This document shows, in pieces, positions 41,985-49,450 of a stretch of DNA of 64,000 nt (the stretch's first letter is position 1; each line of letters opens with the position of its first letter). Where the stretch lies: positions 32,708 to 96,707 of the forward strand of contig VGKY01000003.1 of NCBI GenBank assembly GCA_016866875.1, read 5' to 3'. The position numbers were made by a program, and so were the translations under genes. The DNA is from Candidatus Peribacteria bacterium (GTDB lineage Bacteria > Patescibacteriota > Gracilibacteria > Peribacterales > Peribacteraceae). The notes beneath the pieces were generated by a model. That model did not search any database. It saw nothing but the letters and a program-made list of their open reading frames with translations, and was not told the DNA's origin.

Positions 41985-43340
41985 TCAATTGCCCATTCCC
42001 AATCGAGTGACATCGTCACGGAACACCTCTCCCTGTGAGAGGACATTCTCCACGACATCAATGCACTTCTTCCTGACCTTCTCCCCATAGAGCTTCGGCG
42101 CTTTGCGCATCTCTTTGTTGTCCCACGCAAACTCGATCATTTGCTTGATGAGCGAAGCATCCACGGGAGGTGCAATGAGATTACCTCCGGCCATCGCAGA
42201 CTCTGACCGGTCGGACCCGAACCGGAGCGTGACGCAGGGAACACCGAGCACATTCATTTCCTCCTGCATCGATCCACTATCGGTCGCACACACAGCAGCC
42301 TTACTCATGGCTGCAATGACATCGCCGTACTCGGACCATACATCGCTCAAGACGAAGTTCTTGTGATCCTTCGCAAGGGTCTCCAATTCCTGCTGCAGTC
42401 CGAATTTTTCGAGAGCCATCTTGGTCTGGTTCATATTGATGAGTAGCACGTTGCGTCCTTCGAGAATCAACCCCTTCATCGCGTCGTAGATCGCACGGAA
42501 GCGCTTTTCCGAAACACAGTTCTCCCTGCGGTGGATGCAGAACCGCACGAAGTCACCATCTGCTAGCAAAGGATATTGCTCAAAAATTTTTACCCTTCCT
42601 GCCTTTCCTGCCCTTTCTGCCTTCTCGAGTGCCTCCATCGTCGCATCCACCACGGAATTCCCGACAACAAAGATTCTGTCTTCGGAAAATCCTTCACTGA
42701 GCATGAACTCCCGATCAAGCTCCACCGGAGCAAGGTGGATTCCCGTTGCCGCCTCACTGCAGCGCGTATTGAACTGCTCGGGATACGGCTCCTGTGAACC
42801 GCTCGACCAGTTGTTCCGATTCATGAGGAAGTTCCTCCAAGCATGTGCGTCGAAGCTCTGAGAAGGCTCAAAGCTTAAAGCTGATAGCTTATAGCTCGGA
42901 GTCAGCGTCCGTATCCCCGCCTCGACGTGCACCGAGGAAAACATATGACAAAACCCAGCATTGCTCGCAGCCATTGCCGTCGTCGTATCGCCGTGGACAT
43001 AGGGGATGACAACCTTGCCGCGCTTTTTCCATTCACCGATGACATACCCGAGCCTCCCAATGATCTGACTCACGACCTCATGCATAGCCCCGCGGACATT
43101 GAGATTGAAATCCGGCTCCACGCCAAACTCCTTGAGCATGCCTCCGGAGAGATTTTCGTCGTAGTGCTGGCCAGTATGTCCAAGGACGACACAGTGACCG
43201 CGCTGCTTCAGCTCGAGGTACAGCGGAATCTGCTTAATGATATCGGGCTTGGTTGCAATGAGGATAACGTGAACGTGTCGATCCTTGTGGGATGCGATTT
43301 CTTCGATGAGTTTCGCCGAGCGGTAGGTGATTTCTTGCAT
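41985..43340 (-). CDS. wecB: UDP-N-acetylglucosamine 2-epimerase
   Basis: A 451-residue GT-B-fold epimerase, longer than the usual 370-390. It has VVLGHTGQHYDENLSGGMLK, GYVIGEWKKRGKVVIPYVHG, HVEAGIRTL (conserved Glu), FCIHRRENCVSEKRFRAIYD, and a C-terminal UDP site CATDSGSMQEEMNVLGVPCV with LRFGSDRSES. It converts UDP-GlcNAc to UDP-ManNAc, the donor that WecG/TagA-type transferases use. Two translated repeats are present: a heptamer block at about 42866-42900 (SYKLSALSFEPSQSF) just after IRTLTP, and a nonamer block at about 42590-42630 (KAERAGKAGR). Confidence 0.9.
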   Translation of the reverse strand: MQEITYRSAKLIEEIASHKDRHVHVILIATKPDIIKQIPLYLELKQRGHCVVLGHTGQHYDENLSGGMLKEFGVEPDFNLNVRGAMHEVVSQIIGRLGYVIGEWKKRGKVVIPYVHGDTTTAMAASNAGFCHMFSSVHVEAGIRTLTPSYKLSALSFEPSQSFDAHAWRNFLMNRNNWSSGSQEPYPEQFNTRCSEAATGIHLAPVELDREFMLSEGFSEDRIFVVGNSVVDATMEALEKAERAGKAGRVKIFEQYPLLADGDFVRFCIHRRENCVSEKRFRAIYDAMKGLILEGRNVLLINMNQTKMALEKFGLQQELETLAKDHKNFVLSDVWSEYGDVIAAMSKAAVCATDSGSMQEEMNVLGVPCVTLRFGSDRSESAMAGGNLIAPPVDASLIKQMIEFAWDNKEMRKAPKLYGEKVRKKCIDVVENVLSQGEVFRDDVTRLGMGN

Positions 43341-43348
43341 TGGTACTA

Positions 43349-43380
43349 CCGTAGCGGAGATTCATGAATCTCCGCTACGG
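43349..43380. repeat. Perfect palindrome, copy 3 (32 bp)
   Basis: Left arm CCGTAGCGGAGATTCA, right arm TGAATCTCCGCTACGG. It lies between gpmA and wecB, both leftward, so it is not confined to gene ends facing each other. Confidence 0.9.
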
Positions 43381-43401
43381 AGTTGATGCGGATAATTCTT
43401 G

Positions 43402-44043
43402 TTATTTCAACACCGTTCCCTTCACCACCATGCCGGGGACTTCGCGTACCTCTTTCTCGGTCACTCTTTCGCCCGCAAAAGTATAGACATAGGGTACGGA
43501 ACAAAAGATCTCCATCACCGCTGCTTCATTGGGCTGCATCCCGTCAAGATTTTTTATGATGGGACGGAGGCTGTTACCGTGAGCGACGATGAGCACGTTC
43601 TTGCCCGCGGCAAGAAGTGGCAACACGTACTCCTTGAAAAACGGCCACGTGCGGCGCTCGCAGTCTTCGATGCTCTCCCCGCCCGGCGGACGCGTGGAAT
43701 AGCTCCTGCGCCAGAGCTTCACCTGTTCCTCTCCGAATTTTTTGATGGTCTCACCCTTATTGAGCCCCTGCAGATCTCCATAGTGACGTTCATTCAACGC
43801 AGAATCCGCAACAGGAGATATCGGTGACTGGCCGTGGCCTTCTACGAATGCTGTGTACGTATCGACGGATCGCTTCAGGCGCGAGACGAACACTACATCG
43901 AAGTGAACATCCTTCATGCTCTTTCCCGCAAGCACCGCATCGGCTCTTCCCGCAGATGTGAGACCGACGTCCGTCCAACCCGTGAAGCGATTTTCGAGGT
44001 TCCACTGCGATTGGCCGTGACGAAGGAGAACGAGCATGCTCAT
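43402..44043 (-). CDS. gpmA: 2,3-bisphosphoglycerate-dependent phosphoglycerate mutase
   Basis: A 213-residue histidine-phosphatase-superfamily enzyme. It has LVLLRHGQSQWNLENRFTGW (phospho-His), ALNERHYGDLQGLNKGETIK, RPPGGESIEDCERRTWPFF and VLIVAHGNSLRPIIKNLDGM (second His). It interconverts 3- and 2-phosphoglycerate in glycolysis. It is slightly shorter than E. coli GpmA, lacking part of the C-terminal tail. A hairpin terminator lies just upstream at 44083-44109. Confidence 0.94.
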   Translation of the reverse strand: MSMLVLLRHGQSQWNLENRFTGWTDVGLTSAGRADAVLAGKSMKDVHFDVVFVSRLKRSVDTYTAFVEGHGQSPISPVADSALNERHYGDLQGLNKGETIKKFGEEQVKLWRRSYSTRPPGGESIEDCERRTWPFFKEYVLPLLAAGKNVLIVAHGNSLRPIIKNLDGMQPNEAAVMEIFCSVPYVYTFAGERVTEKEVREVPGMVVKGTVLK

Positions 44044-44082
44044 GGCACAATGGTAACAGAATCCGCTGACGCAGGATCACAA

Positions 44083-44109
44083 AAATGCCGCAGGATCGCT
44101 GCGGCATTT
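44083..44109. terminator. Strong hairpin (possible bidirectional terminator)
   Basis: An 11-bp stem AAATGCCGCAG/CTGCGGCATTT has a 5-base loop. The flanking A and T bases would give a U-tract in either direction. It lies upstream of gpmA, in the gap before the 105-residue gene. Confidence 0.6.
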
Positions 44110-44406
44110 CCTGGAGTCAGAAAGGAGTATTCCTGCTGGCAAGCAAGCTTCACGTAGACATTCGTCGCGTTGTAGCAGACATCAATGCGAGAGCTGTAGA
44201 GAGAAGGGAAATGCGCGTACGCATGGAAGTGAGGGGGAAAGTTTGTATTAAAATGTATATTTATTACAATTGATCAAGTATTGCTTTTGCAGAATTTTAA
44301 AGCACTTTAAGGGTAATGTACGCACAACGCAGACTGCTCCTCTGCACCATGGCTCACAACAGGTGTACCGGGGCATGCGGTCGATGCATACTGTGACATA
44401 GCACTC
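44110..44406. other. Gene-poor gap upstream of small membrane protein
   Basis: About 300 bases, AT-rich in the middle (GTATTAAAATGTATATTTAT). A frame of 62 codons (to 44273) exists but has no recognisable features, so I do not call it. No RNA gene or clear promoter pair is visible. Confidence 0.4.
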
Positions 44407-44724
44407 ATGGACATCCGTGACATCTCCAGACACCGGTACAGCCACACCATGCTCTGGGCGGTGCTGCTCTCTTCGCTCGTCATCGCGATCGCAGCGACAC
44501 TCGGTCGCGCCGTGGCCAATGTAAAAGCTGCACTCATAGACAAGCCCGATATCGCCGTGTACTTGCTCCTCAAAGACGAGGGCATCACACACTCCGTGCT
44601 CCTCAGGAGCAGTGCAGGCCAGCGCGACTACCTCGTGCAAACGAAAACCGGCCCTAAAGTGGTAAAGCTCAAAATGGGAGAGAAGGAATGGTACGTCAGC
44701 AATATCGACACGATGCATGAATGA
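44407..44724 (+). CDS. Small single-pass membrane protein, hypothetical
   Basis: A 105-residue protein. One N-terminal membrane helix (MLWAVLLSSLVIAIAATLGR) is followed by a small outside domain (DIAVYLLLKDEGITHSVLLR, YLVQTKTGPKVVKLKMGEKE) with four short beta strands. I do not recognise the family. It ends 22 bases from the convergent WecG-like gene. Confidence 0.6.
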   Translation: MDIRDISRHRYSHTMLWAVLLSSLVIAIAATLGRAVANVKAALIDKPDIAVYLLLKDEGITHSVLLRSSAGQRDYLVQTKTGPKVVKLKMGEKEWYVSNIDTMHE

Positions 44725-44746
44725 GAGAAAAAGTGCGATTCTGCCA

Positions 44747-45478
44747 TTAGTGACGTTCTGTTTTGGTTATAACGAGAAACGGAAACACAATCGTTGCATG
44801 GATCATGCGCTTCCATCTCTGCGGCTCTTTACAGAGTCTCCACAGCCACTCCAGTCCCATGTGCTGCATCCACTTCGGAGCACGGGTGATGCGACCGGAG
44901 AGAAAATCGAATGTGCCCCCGACGCCTATGGCAACGCGCACGCACGGCATCTTCGAAAAATGCTTCGCAATCCAGAGATCCTGCTGAGGTGCTCCATAGG
45001 CAACGAGGAGCAAGTGCGCCCCTGAGGAATTCACGCGCTGTATGATGTCCTCAGCATCGGCATCGCGCGGTGATCCCTCATAGGTACCAACAATTCTTAA
45101 TTCTGCATTCTTCATTCCTAATTTGTCTCTTGCCCTCTCTCCTACACCACCCCTCCCCCCCAAGAAAAACACGGGAACGTTCTGATCGAGCTTCCCGCAC
45201 AACTGCTCTACAAAATCGACTCCGCTCACGCGCTCAGCAATCTCCTGCCCCACCCACCTCGCCGCCCGCAGGATCCCCACGCTGTCCGGGAGGTTCAGTG
45301 TCGCCGATTGCATCACGGCACGAAATGCGGGATTCCTCTGCCCCTCCACGAGCATCTCGCTATTTGGGGTCATTACATGATGTTGCCCCGCACTCTTCAA
45401 CATGTTCCCCACTCGAAGAACCGCTTCGTTCATCATCACAGCGTCAATCGGTACACCAAGGATGCGCACGCGTTCCAT
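44747..45478 (-). CDS. wecG: WecG/TagA/CpsF-family glycosyltransferase
   Basis: About 243 residues (GT26). It has ILGVPIDAVMMNEAVLRVGN, HHVMTPNSEMLVEGQRNP, NLPDSVGILRAARWVGQEIA (conserved Asp), SGVDFVEQLC, VFFLGGRGGVGERARDKLG and LLLVAYGAPQQDLWIAKHF plus GVGGTFDFLSGRITRAPKWM. Members transfer ManNAc(A) to a lipid-linked GlcNAc, which fits the WecB encoded nearby. A heptamer repeat at 45090-45125 encodes LGMKNAELRIV in frame. Starts at 45478 and 45487 are equally plausible. Confidence 0.88.
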   Translation of the reverse strand: MERVRILGVPIDAVMMNEAVLRVGNMLKSAGQHHVMTPNSEMLVEGQRNPAFRAVMQSATLNLPDSVGILRAARWVGQEIAERVSGVDFVEQLCGKLDQNVPVFFLGGRGGVGERARDKLGMKNAELRIVGTYEGSPRDADAEDIIQRVNSSGAHLLLVAYGAPQQDLWIAKHFSKMPCVRVAIGVGGTFDFLSGRITRAPKWMQHMGLEWLWRLCKEPQRWKRMIHATIVFPFLVITKTERH

Positions 45479-45490
45479 ACGTTGCATCTT

Positions 45491-45526
45491 CCATTTTCCA
45501 TGTTCAATTTTCAATTCTTCAATCCG
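45491..45526. repeat. TCCATTT/TCAATTT heptamer repeat
   Basis: Units TCCATTT, TCCATGT, TCAATTT, TCAATTC, TTCAATC lie in the divergent gap between the WecG-like gene and the Cys-rich protein gene. Confidence 0.6.
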
Positions 45527-45530
45527 GAAA

Positions 45531-46073
45531 ATGAGTCCTATTGCATTCCCGAGAGAAGGTGAGGAAAATCCCTCCATGGCACGCATCCCCGAGGGATTCG
45601 GATACATCGCGGCGTACCTTGGCGGAGTCGCCACCCTCCTCGTGCTGCAAGCGCTGCAGCCGCAGACGAAGGTCGTGGTAGTCCCCGGAGCAGCCAATAT
45701 TTTGGCGAGACCTACGGCAAACCTGCAGCAGAGACAGCCCGCTCAAGTGCCCCTGCCACACCCAGCAGCAGATCCCGCTCCCGCCATCCCAGCTCCTGAG
45801 CCTGCTCCTGCTTCGGCACCTGTCGCAGAACCTGCACCAACCACACAACCCTCCTCTCCTCCAGCCCCTGCCTGTAGCAGAGACGAGGATTGCACAAGCC
45901 CAACGTCCTTCTGCGCTATCCGCTTTGGCGTTTGCCAAGAACTTGCGAAACCGACCTGCGCCTGTCAGGGGGCCAAGACACTCGTGTGCACCGATGCCGC
46001 CCGAAGAATGAAGAGCACAGCCTGCGCAAAAGGATGCGTAAGTCTGCCGAGCGGGGGACAGTGCGTAGAGTAA
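45531..46073 (+). CDS. Membrane-anchored Cys-rich protein
   Basis: About 180 residues. An N-terminal membrane helix (IAAYLGGVATLLVLQALQPQ) is followed by a Pro/Ala-rich linker of about 60 residues. The C-terminal domain carries at least nine cysteines (CSRDEDCTSPTSFCAIRFGV, CACQGAKTLVCTDAARR, ACAKGCVSLPSGGQC). The C-x5-C-x7-C-x6-C spacing is reminiscent of Dickkopf-N-like or knottin folds held by disulfides outside the cell. The adjacent DsbA-like lipoprotein could oxidise it (inference). An ATG at 45576 is an alternative start. Confidence 0.65.
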   Translation: MSPIAFPREGEENPSMARIPEGFGYIAAYLGGVATLLVLQALQPQTKVVVVPGAANILARPTANLQQRQPAQVPLPHPAADPAPAIPAPEPAPASAPVAEPAPTTQPSSPPAPACSRDEDCTSPTSFCAIRFGVCQELAKPTCACQGAKTLVCTDAARRMKSTACAKGCVSLPSGGQCVE

Positions 46074-46133
46074 GGAGCGACTCCCATTTTCCTTGGCGTC
46101 GGATTTGGTGTTGGCGTTAGGATGCTCTTGATC

Positions 46134-46838
46134 ATGCGCACATCCCGCACATATTTGGCAGTTTGTCTCCTCCTGGCGTCGTGTGCGCACGTCCATCCTG
46201 TCATCCAAGAAAGTAGCGAGGTCTCCTCTGCTGAAACGCCTGCATTTGAGAGCGACGGCGAAGGAGCGGCGTTGCAGGCGAGCATCGTGCCCTCCGCATA
46301 TACGGGATCATCACTCGCGGAACGGGCCCTTCCTACCGGATTTCTGGAAGTCGGCGATCGCGATGCACCGCACACGATGCTCCTGATCACCAATCATCAG
46401 TGCGGATACTGCGCAGATTTCTCCGTGGAACATATTCCGGTGCTCGTGGAGCGCTACATCCGACCGGGGATCCTGCGCCTTTCGGTAGCCATCCTACCGC
46501 TGAAGAAGTACCCGGGGAGCGCAGAGGGAGTAGTCGGGTTGCTCTGCGCCGCCGCACAGGGCAAAGGGTGGCCCATGCATACTCTCCTCTCGGAAGGTAC
46601 GCGCATCGATCGCGAGCTGCTGCTGAAACGTGCACGCACACTGCAAATCGACGAGACGGCATTCGCAACGTGCCTGGAGGACGAAGCGAGTCATGGGATG
46701 TTACAGTCCCAGCATGCCTGGATCCGGAGTCTGGGCGTGGAGGAAGTCCCAACGTACTTCATCGACGGAGTGCGCTACACGGGACTTCCGTATGCGGCGG
46801 ATCTGGAGGCACAGCTATCGGAAATATTGCAGAAATAA
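46134..46838 (+). CDS. DsbA-family thiol-disulfide oxidoreductase lipoprotein
   Basis: About 234 residues. Lipoprotein signal TYLAVCLLLASCAHV (lipobox LASC), linker, then a DsbA/BdbD-type thioredoxin domain: LITNHQCGYCADFSVEHIPV (CGYC active site), helical insertion, and VEEVPTYFIDGVRYTGLPYA with cis-Pro (VPTYF). It is expected to introduce or transfer disulfides outside the membrane. It follows the Cys-rich protein gene by about 60 bases. An ATG at 46122 is 12 bases upstream. Confidence 0.85.
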   Translation: MRTSRTYLAVCLLLASCAHVHPVIQESSEVSSAETPAFESDGEGAALQASIVPSAYTGSSLAERALPTGFLEVGDRDAPHTMLLITNHQCGYCADFSVEHIPVLVERYIRPGILRLSVAILPLKKYPGSAEGVVGLLCAAAQGKGWPMHTLLSEGTRIDRELLLKRARTLQIDETAFATCLEDEASHGMLQSQHAWIRSLGVEEVPTYFIDGVRYTGLPYAADLEAQLSEILQK

Positions 46839-46839
46839 T

Positions 46840-46868
46840 TGACCATATTGAGAAAAATACTTATAATG
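46840..46868 (+). promoter_or_regulatory. Near-consensus sigma70 promoter
   Basis: TTGACC (46840-46845), 17-base spacer, TATAAT (46863-46868). It is the best promoter seen in the window. It begins just after the DsbA-like stop and drives the 121-residue unknown gene with a leader of about 80 bases. Confidence 0.8.
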
Positions 46869-46957
46869 ATAATTAGTTCCTTGTTCAGTCGGCTCTAACT
46901 TCTGTGCCATGCGGCGCAACCGTCTCAACCTGGAAACGCATTTGAAGGAGGCCCATC

Positions 46958-47323
46958 ATGAATCGTGTTGTGGTCTGCACGAGCAGACGAAAAATCGTAA
47001 CGCAACTGGGAGAGTCGTTGGGAACGGGATGGAGTGTGCAACATGCACCGATCCCAACAGCCATCGGCGATGCATACTGCGTCGTTACGCACATGGAAGA
47101 CCCCAACGCGGTCGTCATGGCGGATAACGCACTGGATGCCAACAGGGTGTCCATCTCCATCGTGGAGACCATCCACCAGCGGCACGAGCGCTTGAGCCAG
47201 GGGGATTTCGATGCCTTTCAGGTGCACTGCCTGGACGTTCACGTCCTCGCAGCCCGCCTCGAACAAGGCCTCGCCCGTAGCCGCTTAAAGAAGGAGAGAA
47301 GAGCCAAACTGGAAGCGAACTAG
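46958..47323 (+). CDS. Unknown 121-residue protein, probably highly expressed
   Basis: It has a strong promoter, an ideal Shine-Dalgarno (AAGGAGG, 8 bases before the ATG) and a textbook terminator. The protein begins MNRVVVCTSRRKIVTQLGES and ends in a very basic tail (ARSRLKKERRAKLEAN). The first 50 residues look alpha/beta (strand VVVCTS, helix, strand YCVVTHMEDPNAVVMADN). That is faintly receiver- or STAS-like, but no signature motif is present. The second half is helical. There is no signal peptide. I do not recognise the family; its independent, strong expression unit suggests an abundant cytoplasmic or nucleic-acid-associated protein (inference). Confidence 0.8.
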   Translation: MNRVVVCTSRRKIVTQLGESLGTGWSVQHAPIPTAIGDAYCVVTHMEDPNAVVMADNALDANRVSISIVETIHQRHERLSQGDFDAFQVHCLDVHVLAARLEQGLARSRLKKERRAKLEAN

Positions 47324-47343
47324 CCAGCTCTGCTGGCAACCGT

Positions 47344-47373
47344 CCGTGCCCCTCTGGGGCACGGATAGTTTTT
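47344..47373 (+). terminator. Intrinsic terminator
   Basis: A 9-bp stem CCGTGCCCC/GGGGCACGG with a TCT loop is followed by ATAGTTTTT. An extra small hairpin GCCAGC/GCTGGC precedes it at the stop codon. Confidence 0.85.
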
Positions 47374-47390
47374 GCATTGCGAAGAGAAAG

Positions 47391-47510
47391 ATTATTGCAT
47401 GTCGTCCTTCGATACGCCGCGCTGTGTCACTCTGAGTAGTCCAGCACCTTTTCACGAAAAGGTGCTGGGCGTATCGAGGAGCGACCAGCGCAGCTACTCA
47501 GGATGACATG
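47391..47510. repeat. Nested inverted repeat with CTCAGGATGACATG end
   Basis: Arms CCAGCACCTTTTC/GAAAAGGTGCTGG are nested inside GATACGCC/GGCGTATC, flanked by CTGAGTAG and CTACTCAG. The end sequence TCAGGATGACA resembles a second site at about 41960 (TGTCATCCTGA). No gene is seen here. Confidence 0.6.
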
Positions 47511-47776
47511 CTATACATCCTCACCACCTTTCTCCGACTCGTTGCGCCTGAAACAATCTCCACATTGGACTGGGCAAGAGAAAATGTATCGGCAAGAAAC
47601 TCCACCAATGCCGCATTTGCTTTTCCCTCTTCCGGCGCTGCCGCGATGTCGATCTTTAGTGTCCCATCCGCCATCACGCCTTTGATTTGTGTTTGACGCG
47701 CTCCGGGATGAACACGAACGATAAAGGTAAGTTCTTTCTGAATGTGTAACTGTCTGCGCAGATGCTCAATATCCAT
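47498..47776 (-). CDS. DUF167 (YggU) family protein
   Basis: A 92-residue protein with the DUF167 pattern: FIVRVHPGARQTQIKGVMAD, LKIDIAAAPEEGKANAALVE and VEIVSGATSRRKVVRM. The family is small, conserved and of unknown function. It lies just upstream of trmD on the same strand, with a heptamer repeat between them. Confidence 0.88.
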   Translation of the reverse strand: MDIEHLRRQLHIQKELTFIVRVHPGARQTQIKGVMADGTLKIDIAAAPEEGKANAALVEFLADTFSLAQSNVEIVSGATSRRKVVRMYSMSS

Positions 47777-47784
47777 CGCGGATA

Positions 47785-47820
47785 CTCTCTACCTTCTCCC
47801 TGCTACTTTCTACTTACTGC
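47785..47820. repeat. CTACCTT/CTCCCTG heptamer repeat
   Basis: Units CTACCTT, CTCCCTG, CTACTTT, CTACTTA lie between DUF167 and trmD, overlapping the trmD stop. Confidence 0.6.
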
Positions 47821-48521
47821 AGATTCCCCTTCCTCCACTTCTCAATCTCCCCGTGGTGTCCTGAAAGCAGCACATCGGGAACACGGAGGCCACGAAATTC
47901 CTCCGGCCGCGTGTAGTGCGGATATTCTTTTTTTCGGCCAAGAGAAGCCGAGAAACTCTCTTCATGTGCGGAGGCTTCTTTGCCAAGCACTCCGGGAATA
48001 TGCCTAGAAACGGCATCGATCAGTACCATCGCCGGAAGTTCGCCTCCCGTAAGGACATAATCGCCGATGGAAATCTCTTCATCGATCCAGCCTCCATCGA
48101 TCACGCGCTGATCGATGCCTTCATAATGTCCGCAGAGGAGAATGAGCCAATCGTTCTTCGCCAACTTCTCCACCTTCGCCTGCTTCAACTTTTTTCCCCT
48201 CGGCGAAAAATAAATCCGATGCGGTATTTTTAAATCTTCATTCTTCATTCTTAATTTTTCTGTGACTTCTTCAATCGCTTTAGCAATCACATCAACTCTC
48301 ATCAGCATCCCCGCCCCTCCCCCGTAGGGACTATCATCCACTTGATGGTATTTCCCCAGGCCAAACTGCCGGAGATCATGCAGATAAATCTGAAGAGGTT
48401 TGTCATCCTGCCTGTCCTCCGTAGCTCCATCGGGTGCGAAGGAGGAAGCCCGCCGAAGAATGCTCTCGGTGAGAGGACCTTGGAACATCGCCGGAAACAG
48501 AGTGATCACATCAATGCGCAT
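47814..48521 (-). CDS. trmD: tRNA (guanine-N1)-methyltransferase
   Basis: About 235 residues. SPOUT enzyme making m1G37. It has MRIDVITLFPAMFQGPLTES, YHQVDDSPYGGGAGMLMRVD, LLCGHYEGIDQRVIDGGWID and EISIGDYVLTGGELPAMVLI (knot). Two repeat-derived insertions are visible: SSFAPDGATEDRQDD after ESILRRA (a CTTCGC/AGCTACGG-type element), and EKLRMKNEDLKIPH (heptamer repeat, about 48235-48262) in the variable linker. Both keep the frame and avoid the knot. Confidence 0.95.
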   Translation of the reverse strand: MRIDVITLFPAMFQGPLTESILRRASSFAPDGATEDRQDDKPLQIYLHDLRQFGLGKYHQVDDSPYGGGAGMLMRVDVIAKAIEEVTEKLRMKNEDLKIPHRIYFSPRGKKLKQAKVEKLAKNDWLILLCGHYEGIDQRVIDGGWIDEEISIGDYVLTGGELPAMVLIDAVSRHIPGVLGKEASAHEESFSASLGRKKEYPHYTRPEEFRGLRVPDVLLSGHHGEIEKWRKGNLQ

Positions 48522-48524
48522 GCG

Positions 48525-49415
48525 TTATTGGAACATCCTCTCCCACTTTCCTGTATCCACAATCTCTACTTCTTCAGCCACAGTTGTCCTTCTGCCCCTC
48601 CGCGGCTCCAAGCGTTCGTAGAATGACGGAATATCCTCGCACTGATACAAAATACCGCAAGCGATTCTCTTGGACGTATCCATAGCAAGGTGGCGTGCCT
48701 TTGCTGCATCGACTGGCTTGTGCCCTTCTGTATTTGCATCGTAGCAGCGCTCCAGAAGCATTTCATGCGTCGCAAAATAGTTGTACGTGGGGCACGCCTG
48801 AAGGATGTCGACGAAAGCGAATCCGCGGTGAGCGATCGCAGCCTTGAGCACACGTGTCATCATGGCGATATCACCGGACCAAGCTCTCGCGACGAATGTC
48901 GGCTCCAGCGAGAACACGAAGTCCATGGCGTTCAGAGTGTGCTCGGGGATGCCGTTCGGGGAGCTATTCATTGGCTGCCCCTGCTGCGTAAGGCTGCTGG
49001 CCTGCCCCGTCGTCAGCCCATAATTGCCGTTATTGTAAAGGACAAAGGTCATCGGATAGTTGCTGCGGATACCATGGACAAGATGGCCGACGCCCTCGGA
49101 GAAGCTTGCTCCGTCTCCGCCAAAGGCAAGGACAGGAATCTTCGGGTTTGCAAGCTTTGCACCAGCAGCAAACGGGATCACACGGCCATGGAGGCCGTGG
49201 AAGCGGTAGCCGAGAAGTTTGTCGCTCGTATTGCCATGGCACCCAACGTCGTAACAGAGAAGCACTTGATGGGGAGCAATGCCGGACTCTACGAGTGACC
49301 GCTTCACCGCCGTCCAGATGCCATAGTCGCCGCAGCCATCGCACCACGTGCACTGATTGGCACAGTGGTAGGCATGCATCTTCTTGGCCGAGGAGGAATC
49401 GAGAGGAATAGACAT
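48525..49415 (-). CDS. korB: 2-oxoacid:ferredoxin/flavodoxin oxidoreductase, beta subunit
   Basis: A 296-residue TPP-binding subunit. It has CANQCTWCDGCGDYGIW (Cys pair near the cluster/TPP site), CYDVGCHGNTSDKLLGYRFH, the TPP motif AFGGDGASFSEGVGHLVHGI...YNNGNYGLTTGQ, and GFAFVDILQACPTYN. It works with KorA, encoded 5 bases upstream, in CoA-dependent oxidative decarboxylation of a 2-oxoacid. Substrate (2-oxoglutarate, pyruvate or other) is not fixed by sequence. Confidence 0.9.
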   Translation of the reverse strand: MSIPLDSSSAKKMHAYHCANQCTWCDGCGDYGIWTAVKRSLVESGIAPHQVLLCYDVGCHGNTSDKLLGYRFHGLHGRVIPFAAGAKLANPKIPVLAFGGDGASFSEGVGHLVHGIRSNYPMTFVLYNNGNYGLTTGQASSLTQQGQPMNSSPNGIPEHTLNAMDFVFSLEPTFVARAWSGDIAMMTRVLKAAIAHRGFAFVDILQACPTYNYFATHEMLLERCYDANTEGHKPVDAAKARHLAMDTSKRIACGILYQCEDIPSFYERLEPRRGRRTTVAEEVEIVDTGKWERMFQ

Positions 49416-49416
49416 G

Positions 49417-49450
49417 GAAGCTATGAGCTATGAGCTATGAGCTTTGAGCA
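49417..49450. repeat. AGCTATG heptamer repeat at korA 3' end
   Basis: Units AGCTATG, AGCTATG, AGCTATG, AGCTTTG encode the last residues of KorA (SKLIAHSS) and its stop. Confidence 0.75.

Noticed and set aside
44085-44273. 62-codon ORF in the gap before the 105-residue gene
   Set aside because: It begins inside the terminator hairpin and has no features, family or ribosome site.
47391-47510. Nested inverted repeat considered as a terminator or small RNA gene
   Set aside because: There is no T-run or promoter, and the true terminator of the preceding gene is at 47344-47373; it fits a dispersed repeat better.
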